A stretch of 7,355 nucleotides of DNA, taken from the NCBI GenBank assembly GCA_031379885.1, contig JANNFN010000025.1, positions 1 through 7,355 on the forward strand, written 5' to 3'. Made by a program: the position numbers and the translations under genes. Every line of letters starts with the position of its first letter. The stretch's first letter is position 1. The stretch comes from Methylotenera_A sp031379885. GTDB lineage: Bacteria > Pseudomonadota > Gammaproteobacteria > Burkholderiales > Methylophilaceae. A model generated the notes under the pieces. It was not told the origin of the DNA and made no database searches. It worked only from the letters and a program-made list of their open reading frames with translations. Shown one piece after another: positions 5,838 through 7,355 of this stretch.

Positions 5838-6741
5838 TCGTATCGCTAGTTTTCTCTCGGTCATTTTTGGCGTGCTTTTACTCACTTTTTTGCTAATCCA
5901 TTTAGTACCAGGCGACCCTGTAGAAGTGATGCTGGGCGAATCTGCAAGCCTGGCGGATCGCGCGCAATTGCGTGAAGATTTAGGGCTAAATCAGCCGCTG
6001 TTAAGCCAGTTTGGCAGTTACCTAATCAAGCTTGCGCATGGTGATTTAGGCAACTCGATTCACACTAAAACGCCGATTATTGAGCTTATTAAAACACGCT
6101 ACCCTGCCACGCTAAAACTTGCAGTTTTGGCATTGTTAATAGGTTTGTCTATTGGTATTCCGCTAGGTATTTACGCGGCTTTGCGTAATGGCAAGTGGCA
6201 AGATTTTGTGGTGACGATTGTTTCGGTTCGTTTTTCCGCAATGCCTGCGTTTTGGCTAGGGCCGATGCTGATGCTGGTTTTTGCGGTTTGGCTCGGCTGG
6301 CTGCCTGTCAGCGGCATGGAATCAAATACCTCCATTATTCTGCCCGCTATTACTTTGGGTTTTGGCTTAAGTGCCATTCTCACACGCATGACCCGAACAA
6401 GTCTTTTGGAGGTATTGAATGAAGACTTTATTCGCACCGCACGTGCTAAAGGTTTAAGTGAGAAAACCGTGATTGTGCGTCACGCTTTGCGTGCTGCTTT
6501 GCTGCCAATTATCACTATTGTCGGTTTGCAGATGGGCAGTTTGCTCGCGGGCACAGTGATTACTGAAACCATATTCAGCTGGGATGGCATTGGTCGTTTG
6601 CTTGTTGAGAGCATCGAAAAGCGCGACTATCCTGTCACGCAGGCGTGTGTGCTTGTAGTTGCATTCAGCTATGTGTTGGTGAATTTGTTTACCGATATGT
6701 TGTACCGTATTGCAGATCCTAGAATCAGAGCCAGGGTGTAA
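5830..6741 (+). CDS. Peptide ABC transporter permease, DppB/OppB family
   Basis: This is the first inner-membrane subunit of a dipeptide/oligopeptide importer, 303 residues when started at 5830. That ATG overlaps the YkuD stop by 8 bases and gives the family-typical N-terminus: a first helix (about 5-25) ending in HLVPGDPVEVMLGE. An in-frame ATG at 5779 would add 17 residues read from within the YkuD gene and is unlikely. A periplasmic loop (about 30-92) carries LREDLGLNQPLLSQFGSYL, as in DppB. Further helices lie near 94-117, 128-156, 168-186, 222-246 and 270-290. The EAA loop that docks the ATPase is at about 198-227 (DFIRTARAKGLSEKTVIVRHAL, then LLP). No ribosome binding site is visible, so translation is probably coupled to the YkuD gene. 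The partner permease starts at 7000. Confidence 0.93.
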   Translation: MISRIASFLSVIFGVLLLTFLLIHLVPGDPVEVMLGESASLADRAQLREDLGLNQPLLSQFGSYLIKLAHGDLGNSIHTKTPIIELIKTRYPATLKLAVLALLIGLSIGIPLGIYAALRNGKWQDFVVTIVSVRFSAMPAFWLGPMLMLVFAVWLGWLPVSGMESNTSIILPAITLGFGLSAILTRMTRTSLLEVLNEDFIRTARAKGLSEKTVIVRHALRAALLPIITIVGLQMGSLLAGTVITETIFSWDGIGRLLVESIEKRDYPVTQACVLVVAFSYVLVNLFTDMLYRIADPRIRARV

Positions 6742-6750
6742 AGTAAGAGT

Positions 6751-6755
6751 AGGGA
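6751..6755 (+). promoter_or_regulatory. Ribosome binding site deciding the start of the 80-residue protein
   Basis: AGGGA lies 5 bases before the ATG at 6761 and supports that start over the in-frame ATG at 6710 inside the permease gene. It is the only clear binding site seen within the transport operon. Confidence 0.6.
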
Positions 6756-6760
6756 TTAAG

Positions 6761-7003
6761 ATGGATAACCTAAAACGCATTTCTATTTTTGTTCTGCACA
6801 ATGAAGATTCAAGTGACTTTGATTGGGTGGGAGCATGGATTAAAAAATGGAAAAATCTAAATAAATTGAAAGTTGCAGATTACTCTACAGGCGGCTGGGA
6901 ACATTATTGGGATATTGAGGCAGTGCAAGAGGCGATAGAAGAAGTGCCTGAAGAGTATTTATGTGCAAGTGAGTGGGCAACACCTGACTTATTTAAAAAA
7001 TGA
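6761..7003 (+). CDS. Unrecognised Trp-rich 80-residue protein inside the transport operon
   Basis: I do not recognise this family. The protein is small and soluble, with no signal peptide or membrane helix. It contains six tryptophans: Trp22, Trp26 and Trp30 at four-residue steps in DWVGAWIKKW, which would line one face of a helix, then Trp46 and Trp50 in GGWEHYW, and Trp72 in SEWATPDLFKK. The C-terminal half is acidic (EAVQEAIEEVPEEY). Basic residues cluster around 28-37. Its own AGGGA site lies 5 bases upstream. Its TGA overlaps the next permease's ATG as ATGA, so that permease is coupled to this gene rather than to the first permease. Such an interruption between paired permease genes is uncommon. 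It could be an unrelated passenger or a small accessory protein; nothing in the sequence decides this. Confidence 0.7.
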   Translation: MDNLKRISIFVLHNEDSSDFDWVGAWIKKWKNLNKLKVADYSTGGWEHYWDIEAVQEAIEEVPEEYLCASEWATPDLFKK

Positions 7004-7355
7004 AAAAATTTGCATCAGTTATTTTATTGTTTTGGATTGTGGCCGTTTTGCTAGGGCTGTTATTCGGTTTGCATGGCAACGGCATCGATTTAAATGCAAT
7101 ACTTGCTACACCCAGTGTCCAGCATTGGTTTGGCGCAGATGACTTAGGTCGCGACATTTTGGCACGCACTCTAAAAGGTGTGCAGGTTTCGTTTGCCGTT
7201 GCAGTTTTAGTGACACTGGTGACGATGACTATTGGCGTACTCATTGGCTTGCTGGCAGGTTTTTATGGCGGAAAAACCGACCAAGTTTTAATGAAAATTA
7301 CTGATATTTTCTTGGCCTTTCCAGGCATATTATTGGCGATTGCATTTGCCGCAGT
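7000..7355 (+). CDS. Peptide ABC transporter permease, DppC/OppC family (partial, runs off the window)
   Basis: The first 118 codons of the second permease are present; the rest lies beyond the right edge. A single N-terminal helix (about 5-24) is followed by a short periplasmic stretch. Then comes the family signature HWFGADDLGRDILARTLKGVQVSF (42-65), equivalent to the H-x-x-GTD-x-LGRD motif of DppC/OppC, with Ala in place of Thr. Two more helices follow, at about 65-88 and from 103 on (DIFLAFPGILLAIAFAA). The N-terminal cytoplasmic segment is nearly absent and the first loop is short, so this is a compact member. The start codon overlaps the stop of the 80-residue gene (ATGA, 7000-7003), and no ribosome binding site is visible. 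It should pair with the 5830-6741 permease, with ATPase genes expected downstream. Confidence 0.9.
   Translation, partial: MKKFASVILLFWIVAVLLGLLFGLHGNGIDLNAILATPSVQHWFGADDLGRDILARTLKGVQVSFAVAVLVTLVTMTIGVLIGLLAGFYGGKTDQVLMKITDIFLAFPGILLAIAFAA

Noticed and set aside
6710..6760. In-frame upstream ATG for the 80-residue protein
   Set aside because: It lies inside the permease gene and lacks a ribosome binding site. The ATG at 6761 has AGGGA at 5 bases.
6454..6801. 115-codon reverse-strand open frame opposite the permease and the 80-residue gene
   Set aside because: It is antisense to well-supported genes, has no recognisable domain, and matches what a shadow frame would show. The same applies to the open frames on the reverse strand at 349-577, 640-840, 4591-4779, 6171-6437 and 6993-7244.

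Overview
The window looks like an ordinary chromosomal segment of a Gram-negative proteobacterium. Base composition is moderately AT-rich. RlmD has its full four-cysteine cluster set, the peptide-binding protein is a lipoprotein, and the gene styles fit Betaproteobacteria, possibly a Methylophilaceae-type methylotroph. That lineage guess is inference from composition and gene style, not a search. No RNA gene, mobile element, CRISPR array or phage gene was seen, and no stretch over 300 bases lacks a gene.

Left part (1-3808): bases 1-130 are non-coding, with a perfect GAAA-loop hairpin (81-96) before an unrecognised 166-residue protein that has a strong ribosome binding site. Next comes a PolB-type 3'-5' exonuclease with all three catalytic motifs. 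It meets a reverse-strand small exported protein tail to tail, with both stop codons sharing one TTAA. A 110-base divergent gap leads to rlmD, the 23S rRNA m5U methyltransferase. rlmD runs tail to tail into a reverse-strand DoxX-family membrane protein across a 12-base direct repeat that carries a stop codon for each gene.

Right part (3932-7355, continuing past the edge): a tightly packed forward operon encodes a family-5 peptide-binding lipoprotein, a YkuD-domain enzyme without any export signal, a DppB-like permease, an unrecognised Trp-rich 80-residue protein and the start of a DppC-like permease. Adjacent genes overlap by 11, 8 and 4 bases, and one pair is separated by a 19-base gap. The ATPase subunits expected for such an importer would lie downstream, outside the window.

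The most interesting reading is that this operon is a murein-peptide recycling module. The lipoprotein and permeases would import cell-wall peptides, and the cytoplasmic YkuD enzyme would trim the terminal D-alanine, as ElsL does in Acinetobacter. A second pattern is that the three forward genes opening a likely transcription unit without a ribosome binding site (676, 2021, 3932) all carry a -10-like hexamer ending exactly 6 bases before ATG. All three also have a 2-4 codon upstream mini-ORF whose TGA overlaps the start as ATGA.
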